64,000 nt of DNA from Ctenosaura bakeri (taxonomy: Eukaryota; Chordata; Lepidosauria; Squamata; Iguanidae), in the NCBI GenBank assembly GCA_948474755.1, contig CAOLHI010003110.1, forward strand, positions 62,001 to 126,000, in the 5' to 3' direction. Positions within the stretch are counted from its first letter, which is position 1; the number at the start of each line of letters is the position of its first letter. The notes under the pieces were generated by a model that saw only the letters and a program-made list of their open reading frames with translations, had not been told where the DNA came from and ran no database searches. A program made the translations under genes and the position numbers. Positions 1-11,655 of this stretch are shown piece by piece.

Positions 1-534
1 TAGTTCTGATTGGCTGCAGTAAATTCCTCCCAGAGGACCTTAGTGTGCGGGGCGGATTATATGGGAGAAGGCGATCCCGCAGGTAGGCTGGCCCCAAGCC
101 ATGAAGGGCTTTAAAGGTAAAAACCAACACCTTGTACTATGCCCGGAAACTAATAGGCAGCCAGTGTAAAGACTTCAGAATAGGTGTTATGTGGTCAGTT
201 TTAGATCTTCCGGTGACCAACCTGGCTGCCATATTCTGAATTAATTGAAGTTTCCGGACTAAGCACATGGGTAGCCCTATGTAGAGCGCATTGCAGAAGT
301 CGAGCCGTGAAGTTACCAGCGCATGTACCACTGTTTTTAGGTGTTCCAGGTCCAGGAAGGGGCGCAGCTGGTGTATCAGCTGAAGCTGATAGCAGGCACT
401 CCTGGCTGCCGCATCAATTTGAGCTGTCATCTGAAGCGGCGAGTCCAGGTGCAGAAAGGACCCGTATTTCCCTATCTGGGCCTGCCCAAGCCCTGAGAAC
501 CACAGGAAAAGCCCATTTCTCAGCCTCACCATAA
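1..534 (-). mobile_element. L2-like LINE, ORF2 C-terminal part (inverted 5' piece)
   Basis: The minus strand reads as the region after the catalytic core of an L2/CR1-superfamily reverse transcriptase. Recognisable stretches are HALVTSRLDFCNALYIGLP, KLQLIQNMAARLVTG and LKSLHWLPISFRA, then one in-frame stop at about 134-136, then KALHGLGPAYLRDRLLPYN running to the window edge. It is a dead fragment: the frame is broken, and the endonuclease and catalytic domain are not in the window. It abuts a plus-strand 3' end of the same family. The residues at position 1 lie just upstream, in the protein, of where the plus-strand piece begins, which fits one insertion with an inverted 5' part. The L2-like label comes from family resemblance read by eye. 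Confidence 0.8.
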
Positions 535-540
535 GTTTGT

Positions 541-930
541 TGGATAATGAGAGAGGGCCTTCTTAGTGGCTGCCCCTAGATTTTGAAACTCCCTCCCTAG
601 GGAGGCTATAATGGCCCTCTCTTTGTTGTGCTTCTTCAGACAAGTAAGGACTATTTTATTTAGACAGACTTTAGAAACAAAGGCTTTAAATGGAAAAGGT
701 TATAAAGGCTGTATTATTTTAAATTGTACTGTTTAACTGTTTTTACCTTTTTAAAGTGTAAGTTTTTAATTGTTTTATTGTGGTTAATAGTTTAATTTGG
801 TTTTAATATTCCCTCTTTTGTCTGTTTTTAATTTTATTGTAATCATTTTAATTTTTAACGTGTCTTAAGGCCCAATCTTGGGGAAAGGCAGGATATCAAT
901 AATGGTTGTTGCTGTTGTTGTTGTTGTTAC
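541..930 (+). mobile_element. L2-like LINE 3' end
   Basis: The plus strand encodes the last ORF2 residues of an L2-like LINE (ERAFLVAAPRF, then a stop where the family has tryptophan, then NSLPRE and a LFRQ motif near 650-670). A T-rich 3' UTR follows and ends in a GTT-repeat tail at about 901-928. The missing tryptophan is a TGG to TGA change, so the copy is decayed. The tail meets the 3' end of a minus-strand CR1 at about 931. Confidence 0.8.
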
Positions 931-1067
931 TGATATCATAGAACCCTAGAGTTGGAAGGGCCGTATGGGTCATCGTGTCCAACCCCCTGCTCAATGCAAG
1001 ATCTCTGGCTAGAGCAGCCCCAGCAGCCCCAGCAGGTAGCTGTCCAGCCTCTTTTTGAAGACACCCA

Positions 1068-1248
1068 GGCCATTTCTGCACTTGAGTGTTATAGCGCTAT
1101 GATTCCACTTTCAACATCCTATGGAATCCTGGGGTTTGCAGTTTCGGAAGGGGCCAACCAGCCCCTCCCGAAACTGCAAACCCCAGGATTCCATAGGATG
1201 TTGAAAGTGGAATCATAGCAACTATAGCACTCTAGTGCAGAAATAGCC
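1068..1248. mobile_element. Palindromic MITE, GGCC family A, inserted in CR1
   Basis: Long inverted repeats occupy nearly the whole element. The left arm starts GGCCATTTCTGCAC and contains CCACTTTCAAC and GGAATCCTGGGGTTTGCAG; the right arm mirrors them. The flanks are an exact 3-bp duplication, CCA (1065-1067 and 1249-1251). CR1 sequence resumes cleanly on both sides, so the insertion is younger than the CR1 copy. Confidence 0.85.
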
Positions 1249-1249
1249 C

Positions 1250-2960
1250 CAGAGAAAGAAAACTCACTTCCTCTCTAGGCAACTGATTCCCTTGCTGAAC
1301 CACTCTCACTGTTAACAAGTTCCTTCTAAAGTTCAGTTGAAATCTACTTAAAAGCATTAGATCAGGTCCTACTCGCTGGGGCAGCAGAGAACAAGCCTGT
1401 ACCCTCTTTGTGACAATCCTTGAGGTATTTAAAGGTTGCAACCATGCCACCCTTCAGTCTTCTCTTCACCAAGCTGGACATGCTCAGCTCCTTCAACCTT
1501 TTTTCATATGTTTTGTTATTCATATCTCTTATCATCCCCATTGCTCTTCTCTGAACTTGCTCCAACTTATCTATATCCTTCTTAAAAATGAGGTAGTCGG
1601 AAGTGAACACAGCACTCCAGGTGAGGCCTGAACAGCATAACCTACAGTGGGACTATTGCTTCCCTTAACTTGAAAACTATGCTGCTATTAATGCAGGCTA
1701 AGATAGCATTTGCCTTCTTTGCTGCAGCATCACACCCATGTTCAGTTTATGATAATCCCAAGGTCCTTTTCACATATAGGTACTGCTGAGTCAAGTATCC
1801 CCCATTCCTGTGCATTTGGTTTTTGTGGCCTAAACATAGAATTTTGCATTTGTCTCTGTTGAATTTCTTCTTATTAATTTCAGCCCAATTTTCTAGTTTA
1901 TCTAGATCCTTTTGAATTTTGTTCCTATCTTCCTATGTGTTAGCTACCCATCCTAGTTTTGTATCATCTTCAAATTTGTGGAGGATTCTCTCCACCCTAT
2001 CATCTAAAAATATTGAAGAGGGTCATCCTCAGGACAGAAAGCTGCAGCACTCCACTTCAGACCTTCCTCCAAACTGAAGCACAGCCACTGATGACAACTC
2101 TTTGAGCATCGTTTTCCAACCAGTTAGGGATCCATTTGATGGTATTTCCAACTATTTAGTCATCAGTTTGCTAATCAAAATGTCATGGAGAACCTTATCA
2201 AATGCTTTGCTGAAATCAAGATAAATGACATCTTCTGCATTTCCCCCATCCAAAACTAGTGACCTGATTAAAAAAAAAAAAAATAGATATGATGTTACTT
2301 TGTCAGGATTTGTTCTTGACAAATCCATGCCAGCTCCTACTGCATTATCATCAGAATACTTGCAAACAGACTTCTGTATAATCCATTCTAATATTTTTCC
2401 TGGTATTGAGGTCAGGCTCACTAGCCTGTAGTTTTCTGGATCTTCTTTTTTGCCTTTTTTGAACAGAGAGACAATGTTTGCTCATCTCCATTCCTCTGAC
2501 ACTTCACTCATTCTCCAAGATTTCTCAAAAATGATGGCAAGTGGTTCTGTGAGTCTGTCAGCAAATTTCTTCAATATTCCAGGATGTCATTTATCTGGCC
2601 CTGCAGATTTGAACTTTTTAGGTTGATTTCTGACTAACTTTTTAGCAATCTGGATATGCAGCCAGGATTCCTTGCCAAGGTCTCAACTGATGTATGCAAG
2701 CACACAGTGCTCTTTCTGGGGAAAAATTATACTAAACTAGGTATTGAGTAGTTGTGATCTGTTAGCATTTAATTGTGATCTATTTGCATTTTACAATCCT
2801 TGTAGAGCAGCAGTCCCACCATTTCCTTTGTCAGTCTCTTGCTTCAAATATATTTTGGTTGCTTCTTGCTTGCCTAGCCAGTTTCAGTTCATTTTGAGCC
2901 TTAGCTTTCCTTACACTATTCCTGAAAGTCTGGGCCACAGGTCTGTATTCTTGCTTGGTA
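1250..2960 (-). pseudogene. CR1 ORF2 remnant (reverse transcriptase)
   Basis: This is a degenerate coding remnant of CR1 ORF2, which in intact elements carries endonuclease and reverse transcriptase for target-primed insertion. Visible blocks in protein order are KAKAQNELKLARQA (about 2860-2905), LFKKGKKEDPENYR (about 2420-2465), LTSIPGKILEWII (about 2385-2420), VIYLDFSKAFDKV (about 2190-2230), KKDIDKLEQVQRRA (about 1540-1585), KRLKELSMSSLVKRRLKG (about 1465-1520) and LLTVRVVQQGNQLPRE (about 1265-1315). Stops and frameshifts separate the blocks. The palm block is interrupted near 2271-2283 by an A-run on the plus strand, read as a phenylalanine run on the minus strand. No endonuclease domain was identified. 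Confidence 0.75.
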
Positions 2961-3169
2961 TTTTGTCCTTTCTCCCATTCTTTATATATGCTCTATTTTT
3001 AAAAACTTTCTTCTAGAGTTTATTGCACAGTTTACTTTGCAGCCACATTGTTGTTGTTTTCAAACATTTCTGTTGTTTTCATTTCCTCCTTTGTCCTAAG
3101 CTTACTTTTATTGCTGCAAACTGCATGCAAAATCCAAAAGTGATTTGCACTCAGTTAATTCTGTGGGGA

Positions 3170-3262
3170 GGTGAGAGGGGGAGGAAAGCAGAAGGCAGAA
3201 TCTTGCTCTTCCCAGGAGGCTGAGGCAAAAGCAAACTGCTACAGCCTTTCATAGCTTTTCTG
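3170..3262 (-). repeat. Unclassified interspersed repeat (copy 1 of 2)
   Basis: The minus strand of this stretch matches the plus strand near 11165-11250. Both share a core that reads GCAGTTTGCTTTTGCCT and a purine/pyrimidine-rich flank. I cannot assign a family. The rest of 3060-3440 shows no gene. Confidence 0.45.
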
Positions 3263-3440
3263 TTCTCCCTCAGATTACACTCTGATGTTCCTTGGCCCCA
3301 GCTGTGCCAGTTTTCATTTGTGAGGTATTGGAGGATATGCCTCTTCACTTTCCCTCTATTTTAGTTTGCGGTCTTAGTGGCTGTGTTTTGTAAAACATTT
3401 TCTGCCCCCATGAGTCAAGAGCAAATTACAGATAACTGGA

Positions 3441-3641
3441 GACCTTTCTGCACAACACTGTTACAGTGCTATTATTCCACTTTCAACATCATATGGAATC
3501 CTGGGATTTGCAGCTTAGGGAGAGGCATCTAGAATTCTCAGCCAGAGAGCTCTTTGGCCTCAGTAAACTACAAACTCCAGAATTTCATGGAATGTTGGAA
3601 AGTGGAATAATAGCACTATAACAGTGTAGGACAGAAAGGCC
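3441..3641. mobile_element. Palindromic MITE, family A
   Basis: About 200 bp with mirrored arms (CCACTTTCAACAT on the left, ATGTTGGAAAGTGG on the right). The termini GACCTTTCTGCAC and ACAGAAAGGCC are slightly eroded. No exact flanking duplication is visible. Confidence 0.85.
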
Positions 3642-4472
3642 CTGAGTGTCATGAATCATTTGGCCTTTATTCTTGTTAAATTAAGTTGTAAGAATGGAAT
3701 GGCTAAAAGGGGCAAAAGTATCTGCAAAACATTGTCAGAACTCTGTAGAAAATTGGGCCTCTTTAGTTTGGAAGTTCACACTTAAAAGAGGCAGTGTTGA
3801 CTTGCCACTGCCGAAGTTTCAAGCCGGGCTGTCTTGAGCCTTATCTGTAATAACAGAACTGAAGAAGAAAAAAGGGAGGGAGGGTGCTGGAAAACTTCTT
3901 TCTCAGAAACAAGCAGACGGGTCACAATATTTTTAAACAATGATAACAATTATTTATTATATCAAAGCCATTTTATGTTTTATTTGGAATTCTGGCGCCT
4001 TTTAAAAAACGGTTTTCATAATATGACAGCAATTACAGTCATCAAGATGTTCCATAAAAGATACTGAGCTGGGGCCTGGAAGCTGCTTCTCATTCCCCTC
4101 CTTTATAATGAACATGTATTACATCACAAGGCAGTTTATTTTCAAAAGGACCTCAGGAATGTAATGATAGTCAATGTAGACAAGGGAAAATTAATAGAGA
4201 GCAAGAGAGCATCACTGCTCCACAAATTCCAGTTATAAAACACTCCCCTCTGTTAGGCTGAAAAGCTTTTTGTGAGCAGAGACTTGAAAAAGACAATTTG
4301 TCTGATGCATTAAATCACCACCACTGAATTAAAATTAAATTAAAATTACATTCATTTCTGTTTTGTTTTTTTTTAACTGCACTCTGCAGCACCATGCATA
4401 AATACTCTGCCTCGCTCTTAGCTGCCAAGCACGGCCACGTATTTCAAAGTGCCCTCATACACATGTGTGTGA
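3642..4472. other. Unique sequence, no gene seen
   Basis: No repeat or exon was recognised. The block at about 4080-4340 is non-repetitive, AT-rich and complex, and could be conserved noncoding DNA. That is only an impression, and an alignment to other squamates would be needed to test it. Confidence 0.4.
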
Positions 4473-4660
4473 ACTTGGGTTACCAGAGTGAAGACTGGAG
4501 AGGACTCCTGCACTTTGAATGGTTGTGTAGAAGAGGGAATTTCAGCATGGGTTGCTTGTCAAACAACCAGGTGACAAGGAGCTCCTGCTGAAATTTCCCC
4601 TTCTTCACAACCATTAAAGGTGTACAAGCCCTCTCCAGTCTTCACTCTGGTAACCCAAGT
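4473..4660. mobile_element. Palindromic MITE, family B
   Basis: A near-perfect inverted repeat. The left arm begins ACTTGGGTTACCAGAGTGAA and the right arm ends with its mirror. The centre holds GAATTTCAGCA and CTGCTGAAATTTC. It shares arms and core with 54156-54347. The superfamily is uncertain. Confidence 0.8.
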
Positions 4661-5009
4661 CTGCAGACATTTGTATAACACAGTCTCATCATAGGGTTTT
4701 CATGATAAAATACATTCAAAAGGAGTTTACCATGCCACTTTCTGCACCGTACTAACAAATGTTAGCTATAGTGCCACTGTTGTTGTTTCTGAGAGATCCT
4801 TCAACAGTGACACCCCACAAACACACTACTGCTGCTGCCCAGTAGCTGTTTGGCACATTTAGTCTGGCTCCTTAGCAAAGCCTGTCTGACATGAGAGATG
4901 CTCCTACCACCACTGCTACCATCAGCATAACCTCTTGCCGTACAGCAGCACAAAATCCAACCACAAAAAGGTAGTAACATAGTTGGGTGTATATCAGTAT
5001 GAGTCTATA
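4661..5009. other. Unique sequence, no gene seen
   Basis: Non-repetitive sequence between a MITE and a Tigger-like terminus. No exon or RNA gene was recognised. Confidence 0.4.
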
Positions 5010-5200
5010 CAGTCAGTCCTCCACTTTCAGGAGTTCAACATTCACAGATCTGATTATTCGTAAGTTATTTTATTTTATTTATTTAATGCCAGAAGTGGAC
5101 CATAGAGTTGTGCTAGAAGACCTAGGGATTCCTAGAGGGAACACTTCTCTAGGCTTTGCTAGATCCTCCAGCAATGACTTTATGACCCATTTCCACTAGG
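5010..5200 (+). mobile_element. Possible Tigger-like DNA transposon terminus
   Basis: A CAGTCAGTCCTCCACTTTC start follows TA (5008-5009), as in Tc1/mariner-Tigger inverted repeats. CAGATCTGATTATTCG follows, a motif common in such non-autonomous elements. No matching right end was found, so this is a truncated copy or a misreading. Confidence 0.4.
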
Positions 5201-6332
5201 AGTTGGCTATAGAATTATTCAGTGCTTTAAACTAGTTAGTCAGTAAATATATTCCCTTTTTTGCTTTTCAAAACATGACCCTAGCGTATAACCCCTTCAC
5301 ATTCCAGTCAAACACACAGGTGACAAGGGCCATAGTCACTGCTGTGTGGCAGCAACAGTAGTGTCCACATGGACCTATGACTCCCTTACATGTCCTTTAA
5401 TACACAGGGAATGGTGTGATTTGAAATCCCTGTATAATGAGGAAATTATTAAATTTTCCAGAAATTTAAGGCTGAATGTGGCATACTCTTAAGGTTGTGC
5501 CCAGTTTGCTGGGTGTCTAGGCATAAAGTCACATGTTTCCATGCTGACTTCCATGCAGAGCTTTGAACAGTTACTTTGGTAGACTATAGCTCCCAGAATC
5601 CTAAAGCCACTATGGCCCAAAGTAGATGGGGTGAGTGTACTACCTAGTCATGTTACTATGCAAATGTTTACCCTGTCCAACCTAAAGTATCAATACAGCA
5701 GCCTGCTTGGAGATTCATTTATTCCATAGGTCCTTGATCATATGGTTGATATAAGGATGTTCCTGCTTTCAGTTCTGCATTGGGGATATGGAAGTCTATA
5801 CCAGACACAGGCAGAAGGTCAATCAGAATCTACTAGTAGATCACTGGGTGATTTCAAGTGAAATGGGGACAATTTTCAACTTCCAGCAGTTAAACAGTGC
5901 CAGGAAAGTTAATAGTGTTTTTTTAACTACCATGGGTAGCCTTGCACGAAGCACATATAGTTTAACTTTTACAAAATATGTGTTAGTGAATTGTCTTTGG
6001 GCAGATCTTTGTTTCACCCTACTGACCACATTCAGAGTTGTTTGTTAGAATCCCTGATCTATAGTAACTCAGATCTAGATTGGTATTGGTATGTACAGCA
6101 TATGGCTTATGAGGATATAGTGGATAATTAAATCCATTGTGAGCTTCTCTCTTGAAATTACACTTGTCTTTGATTAGTGGACTTGTGGGTTCTTGTGGAA
6201 ATAAATCAAAGAAATCAAAGTAGGTCCCAGGAGCCCCAAAACTGCTTATCTCCACTTGTTATCATCATCACCATCATCATCATTGGAGAATTAGTCTGGT
6301 GTAACAAAAAAAGCACAACAGCAAGAGATTTG
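5201..6332. other. Unique sequence with a MITE scrap
   Basis: Nothing codes here. A short ACTATAGCTCCCAGAATCC stretch near 5583-5601 resembles the core of the palindromic family-D MITEs. A small CAT-repeat tract lies at 6261-6282. Confidence 0.4.
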
Positions 6333-6500
6333 TTATTGTTGTTGTGTGCCTTCAAGTAATTTCAGACTTATGGAGGCCTCCAGGCGGGTTTTTCTGGGGC
6401 TGAGATGTATGACATGCCCAAGGTCACCCAATGGGTTTCTACGGTCAAGTAGGGATTCAGACCCTAGTCTCCAGGGCCACAGTCCAGTGCTCAAATGTTA
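6333..6500 (-). mobile_element. Sauria-type SINE
   Basis: On the plus strand it starts with the BovB-like tail (TTGTTGTTGTGTGCCTTCAAG), then CTTATGGAGGC and CCCAAGGTCACCCAATGGG, and ends in the tRNA-like head with B-box complement GGATTCAGACC. The element therefore lies on the minus strand. Its middle part is deleted. Confidence 0.85.
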
Positions 6501-8227
6501 GGAGTTATAGTCCAGCAACTTGCAGAGACCCAAGATTGGAATCTGATCTTGATAATTATGCAGCATCTTTTCTGGCACAGGAATCATCTGAGCTGGTGCC
6601 TCCTAAGATATAGAATAATTTCGTACCCCTACTTATTGGGCTATGGTTTTAACTTGAATTTATGAAGGAGAAATTTCCCCTGTGTTTTTTCCCTACCAAA
6701 TTTTTTATTTTACAGCCGTTTCCCCAATTCCACTGTGAAACACCAGCCACTCCTCTTAATAAAAGTACCCCCAAAAAAGGTAAAATGCAGAGAAAGCATA
6801 AAGTTTAAAGTATTAATTTAGGCTGCACTCCAACAGGAAAGCCTTGCCAAGCTTTCATTCATTTCAATGGAGTTTGTACAAGACTGCTTTCTGTTGGATC
6901 ATGGCCTTAAATGTAATTATAATTAAATGTAAATAAATTATATTTAGACATAATTAAATATAATTTATCATAAGCAATCATCATTTAGTATATTTTTCAC
7001 ATGTCTAAATTGGATAGTGCTCTGTAGCTACATAATTTACACTTAAAACAGTGATGTCTCCCTCATTCCTCATTCCAGCCAACAAACCCATTTCTGTGTA
7101 CTTAATCGGACTATGCTTTAAATCACACTACATAGTGCTCTTTGTGGCAATGTGCAATGGCCAAGGCATATAAAATATGGTGAGATTTAAGAAGTAGCAG
7201 CTGAACCAACAATATATTCTCCTGGAAAGGAGACATTAAATAAATTGTGGATGTTTTTTGATAGCCAATTAAAGTTCCTTTAAGAACCCTGTTGCTTTTG
7301 TCTACATACTTCAATCCAAGCTCTTGGAACAAGTATTCTCATCATAAATATTTCCTAAATTACCAAAGACTTAGCAATGAAACGTGTGTCTTGCTAGAAA
7401 TATTAACCAGGACATTCAAAAATAAGTCTAAGCCATTTCTTCTAAGGAAGTAATATATTTAAAATGGCATTGAATATCCACAGCGATCTTAATTTCCATG
7501 GTATTCACGTAAAGTGTACAGAATACATTTATAGAAGTTTTCCATGTTTCATTCAACCCCAAAGAGAATCCCTTTTTTTTAATTCACCAAGAAATGAAAG
7601 ATTTTCTCATAAAAGAGCACTTAATATTTCCCTTGTGCACACCAAATTAGTGATGTTAAATCATTTGAGTTTAAGAGCTTTTTTCAGTGATGATAAGAGA
7701 AATTAAAATGAAGACAAACTTTTCTGCTTACCCAGAAGGCAGTAGCAAACATTTTTACATCAACATTTATATGATGATGGAAATTGTATTTATAATTGTA
7801 ATTACAATGACAGTCATGGGTTGGATCTATACTTGGCCTTCAATCAACAGAAGGGATCCTTCCATTTGAAAGAGATTCTGTTGGATCTCTCCTGGCTTTA
7901 ATCCCACAGGGAGATCTTACTGGCAGATGGGGAAGGAGGCAACTTTTCTGACTTCTCTCTTTGCCACATCCCATCTTGTTCTACAGGATTCCCAACCCTT
8001 GGGAGAAATCTTAGAGAACTGAGATGTGCTACAACAGCAAAGGGAAACAGCAAGAGTCACCTCTCACTTTCTGCTAATGGAAGCATCTCTGAGCAGTACT
8101 GTTTCAAAGGATTCTTCTGCCCAGAGGAGTGGAGATGGGATCCAAGCCAATAATTAAGCATGTGTTTTGCATCCTGTAATAAGGATGCATTCCCATTTAA
8201 GGACAGAATCCCTCTGCACTGTGCTAG
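6501..8227. other. AT-rich unique sequence, no gene seen
   Basis: Strongly AT-rich around 6900-7000 and 7440-7800. Open frames are short and look random. No repeat family was recognised. Confidence 0.4.
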
Positions 8228-8466
8228 TTGTTGCTGCTGTTTGTCTCTAAGTCATTTCTGACTTGTGGAGACTCTAAGGTGAACCTATCATGAGGCTTTC
8301 TTGGCAAGATTTGTTCATAGGTGGTCTTCCTTGACTTTTTCCAAGGTTGATAGAATGTGACTTGTCCAAAACTAACCAGTAGGTTTCCATGGCCAAGTGG
8401 GGATTCAAACCCTGGTCTCCAAGTGTCCTTGCCCAGTACTCAAACCATTGTACCAACTGGATCTCA
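8228..8466 (-). mobile_element. Sauria-type SINE, near full length
   Basis: The order is the tail GTTGTTGCTGCTG, then TCATTTCTGACTTGTGG, the body TTCTTGGCAAGATTTGTTCA, and the head complement with GGGGATTCAAACCCTGG (B box in antisense). All parts are in minus orientation. Confidence 0.9.
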
Positions 8467-10394
8467 TTATGCTGATGGTTGTACTTTTTATTAGGGTTGT
8501 GCAGTGGTGGTGAGGCTTTGGCCAAGATTTTATATTGGGGTATAGCTTCACTTGCGCAATTCCCTCTCTACCCCCCAGCAGCCGTCAATCCCCAGATAGA
8601 GCAGTGGTGGTGGTGACGGTGGCGGCTGCTGCTGCTACTTACCAGTTGGAAGGGGAGGAGATGAGGAAATGATTCAGAAATAGCAGCTGGACTCAACTTG
8701 GGAAGGAGAAACATGGATGCACTCACATAGATGGTATACACCCTCTATTTCCTTCCCCCAGGAGCCAAGAGCACCTTTATCTTCTTGAGCTGAATTGCTT
8801 CCAGCTGCTTTATCTTCCCACTAATAAGAAGAATCAGCCCTTTCTAGGGCTTGATAGCTGCCTGGTTTGAGGATAGAGCACAACGGCAAGAGAATACCCT
8901 GCACTCTGTCTGGAAAGGGACTCATGCACATGTAAGCCACACTTATAAATGCTCTTGTCACTAACAGAGTACCAGCCTTACTATGCAAGCTCTAAGCAAC
9001 CTATCATGTTAGCTTTGCTTTCCCTGTCATATTTTTAGGTAGCTGCTTTATTTTGATGTTTTGCAGACTTTATTGTGCCATGAGGGGATGATGGGATCAG
9101 ATGGTGAGTGGTGGGAACACAGGGTTGTTATTGTAACAAACTGTGATAAGATGACAGATGCAGGTGAACAGACCTGACTGCAAGGTCAAACTGTTGGTAA
9201 GCTGAATGAGAAAATGGAAGAGAGACAGAGTAGCCTGGGAAAGGAGTTTTTATAGGTAGCCATCAAATGGAGCATTGGCACATACTAATTTGAATTGAAT
9301 TCAGTAAATAAACAATAATTTGTAATGTTATAGTTTATAAAATATTGCAAATGCAATGTTCCCTTAGTCTTGGCAATGCCAAGGTATGCTCTTGTTTCTT
9401 CTACATTCCTGAATAAAACTTTGAAACCTCTAAGCTTAATTCCTTGAACTTGAAGTTATCCTGTATATCACATGACCCATTTCTCCAATGCCTTCCTTCC
9501 TTCAAAGCTACATTGCCCACAACCCTTTTTCTCTTTCTCCCACCAGCTACTCTGATGTAGTTCTGTGTTAGCCATCTTAGATAAATGCCTGAATTGTATT
9601 GGTAGCCCCAACTAAAATATACCCATTGAATCAACTATTAATTGTATGTCAGCAGTGATGACAATCCCATCAATTCAATGGTTCTGCTGTAGCTGGGAGT
9701 GGCAGGAGGATTCAGGACAATGTTTCCAAACTGTGGATAGACCCAGGGTCTTGGAATCAGCCTGATTCCCTGTTTTGCCTCAGTGAAAACCCAAATCCAG
9801 GGCTGGCCCTATCATCAGGCAGAATGAGTTGGCTGCTTCAAACAGCAGATGTTCAGTGTCATGAAAACAGCACCAAGTTGTTATTTGTTTAATTTGTTGT
9901 TTATTTAAGATGTTCTTTAATTTACCTCAGGCAAAGCTGAAATTACTCTGAAGCAGCCCATTTCAGCCCTGCTTTCCATGCAACTTACGTAAGTGTTGAC
10001 TTAACAAAATTCCTATTGATCTACAGCGTCTAACAGTTGAATTTAGACTGTAGTTTATAATTTGCAGATGAAACTAAATGAAGAGTCTAGATCCATTAAA
10101 ATCAATAATACTGCCACTGATGACTGGAGTGTGGATTGTAGCCCAGCATGGAATAAAACTGCATTCCTAAGCAAACCAAAACTGCCTCAGTTCAAATCTC
10201 TCAAATGTTAATCGGTAAATTTGTACTGACAGAAAGTATCACTTGAGCCAAAGGAGCATCTTTGTGACTCTTTTCCATCTCCTATATGAAAAGAGGGTGT
10301 GTTTTTTTTCCACATAGAAGATAGAAACTTTATGTTCTCAAAGTCATTGCTAGAACCCATGGATGTGAATGGAATGGAAGTACGTCAGCAAAAC
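8467..10394. other. Unique sequence with a short trinucleotide tract
   Basis: An impure GGT/GGC/GCT repeat lies at about 8602-8638. The rest is non-repetitive with only short open frames. No gene was recognised. Confidence 0.4.
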
Positions 10395-10580
10395 TTGAGA
10401 GAATATTTCTAGGAAGAGCTGTTCAACAGTGAACCAGCTGCCTCAGAGAGGTGCAGCTGCACCAGAAGTGCCCAGAGTCTGGATAGCTCTCTGTCAGAGA
10501 TGCTGTGCTTAGAATCCTACTCTACAAATCCAGAATATAACAAGGAGTTGGACTGGATAAAGGACTAGCACACTTTAGCT
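10395..10580 (+). mobile_element. CR1 LINE 3' fragment
   Basis: The plus strand carries the decayed end of CR1 ORF2: CCAGCTGCCTCAGAGAGG, then a CTGGATAGCTCTCTGTCAGA block, then the terminal AAGGAGTTGGACTGGATAAA motif. This is the usual 3' end before the CR1 tail. Confidence 0.65.
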
Positions 10581-10854
10581 TGCAAGATCTACTTTATTTT
10601 TCACCAGTTTCCCTCAGTGTTGTGAAATGGCTGCAGATGGACAGAGACAGACACTGAACAATGACTGAGACTATGCAGCTATATACTAAAACACCCCAAA
10701 ATGTGGATGTTATAAATAGAAATCTCCACCTCAAATTACTGTAGCAGATCAGGGATTCGGATTCAAAACTCTGAAAACCAGTTTGCAGAGCTATGCAAAC
10801 CATCTGGTCAAGAAAAATTAACCTATTTTACAGGTGCACAAATGGCAGAGTTTG

Positions 10855-10935
10855 TGGAATCTTCCTTTTTGTTCTACGGATCGCAGAATCTCCCAGCCAG
10901 CATGGCCAAAAAATAATTTTTCCATGCTCTGATTA
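10855..10935. mobile_element. Palindromic MITE scrap, family D
   Basis: GCAGAATCTCCCAGCCAGCATGGCC followed by an AAAATAATTTTTCCA arm matches the end of the family whose copies start GCTTGGAAAAGTTAC. It is truncated. Confidence 0.45.
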
Positions 10936-11164
10936 AGTGAGGGGCTGAAAGAAAAGCAATTCAGTGCATGGCAGGTTATTTTTTTTAATTTCACTTGCTA
11001 TTGTTAAACTGTTTAGAACAAGAGTGGACAAAGAGCCCCCACCCCCGGGGTGACATATGGTCTCTAAAGTTGTATCTCATAGTCTCTAACATTTCATTGA
11101 TGAAAACATGTGAGCAACATCTCAGTGTGGTCAAGATGGCAAATACTATAATGAAGAACACACA

Positions 11165-11250
11165 AGCTTGGAGAGTCTGCAGCAGTTTGCTTTTGCCTGA
11201 GCTTACTGAGAAGGGCAAAATCCTACCGCCTCCTCTCTTTTTCTCCTTTT
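11165..11250 (+). repeat. Unclassified interspersed repeat (copy 2 of 2)
   Basis: Reverse-complement match of 3170-3262 with core GCAGTTTGCTTTTGCCT and a trailing CCTCCTCTC. It may be an internal part of a larger DNA transposon, but no ends could be placed. Confidence 0.45.
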
Positions 11251-11655
11251 TGATTTAAGACTAATTTTTTTTACTTTGAACTTAGCTTGCAGCAACTGAA
11301 GTAAGCTGAGAACAAAGGGGGAAAGTGGGAGATGGAGAGAGATACTGTGACATTTTAAAAGCAGCTAAAAAAGTGGGATAGAGGGTTAACTGGGCCTGTC
11401 TGTGCAAAATGAGGACGGTTAGAGACCCCCCCACACTCTCAAGTCTCCCCTGAATGGCCTCTTTTCTGGACAAAAAAAGAGGCGGTGAAATACTTCTGGT
11501 CATCTCTAGGAGTGGCTCTTCATCTATTCAATAGGTTGCAGCCCCCCTTGCATTGCTCAATATTAGAAATGCATTTTTTCAAAACTGGGAACCCTTTCAG
11601 CTACAAACCACAGGGATCGATAGGATGCAGATACAGGTCTTTCACACTGCACAAT

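Larger units (their letters stand above)
931..3060 (-). mobile_element. CR1 LINE, long 5'-truncated copy
   Basis: The 3' end lies at 931-1067, with the CATAGA-rich tail remnant and the motif that reads TAGAGTTGGAAGG in antisense. The element runs leftward on the minus strand for about 2.1 kb and is split by a MITE at 1068-1248. ORF2 pieces occur in the expected order from high to low coordinates: pre-RT linker (2810-2960), RT fingers (2400-2500), RT palm (2150-2420) and C-terminus (1250-1610). It is heavily mutated. The upstream limit near 3060 is soft and 2660-2800 is poorly recognisable. Confidence 0.8.

Noticed and set aside
1069..1247. 5-bp target duplication (CCCAG) for the family A MITEs
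   Set aside because: Shifting the boundary one base to include GGCC at both ends gives a 3-bp duplication that also fits 24239, 32329, 39846, 47970 and 57026, so the 3-bp reading explains more copies.
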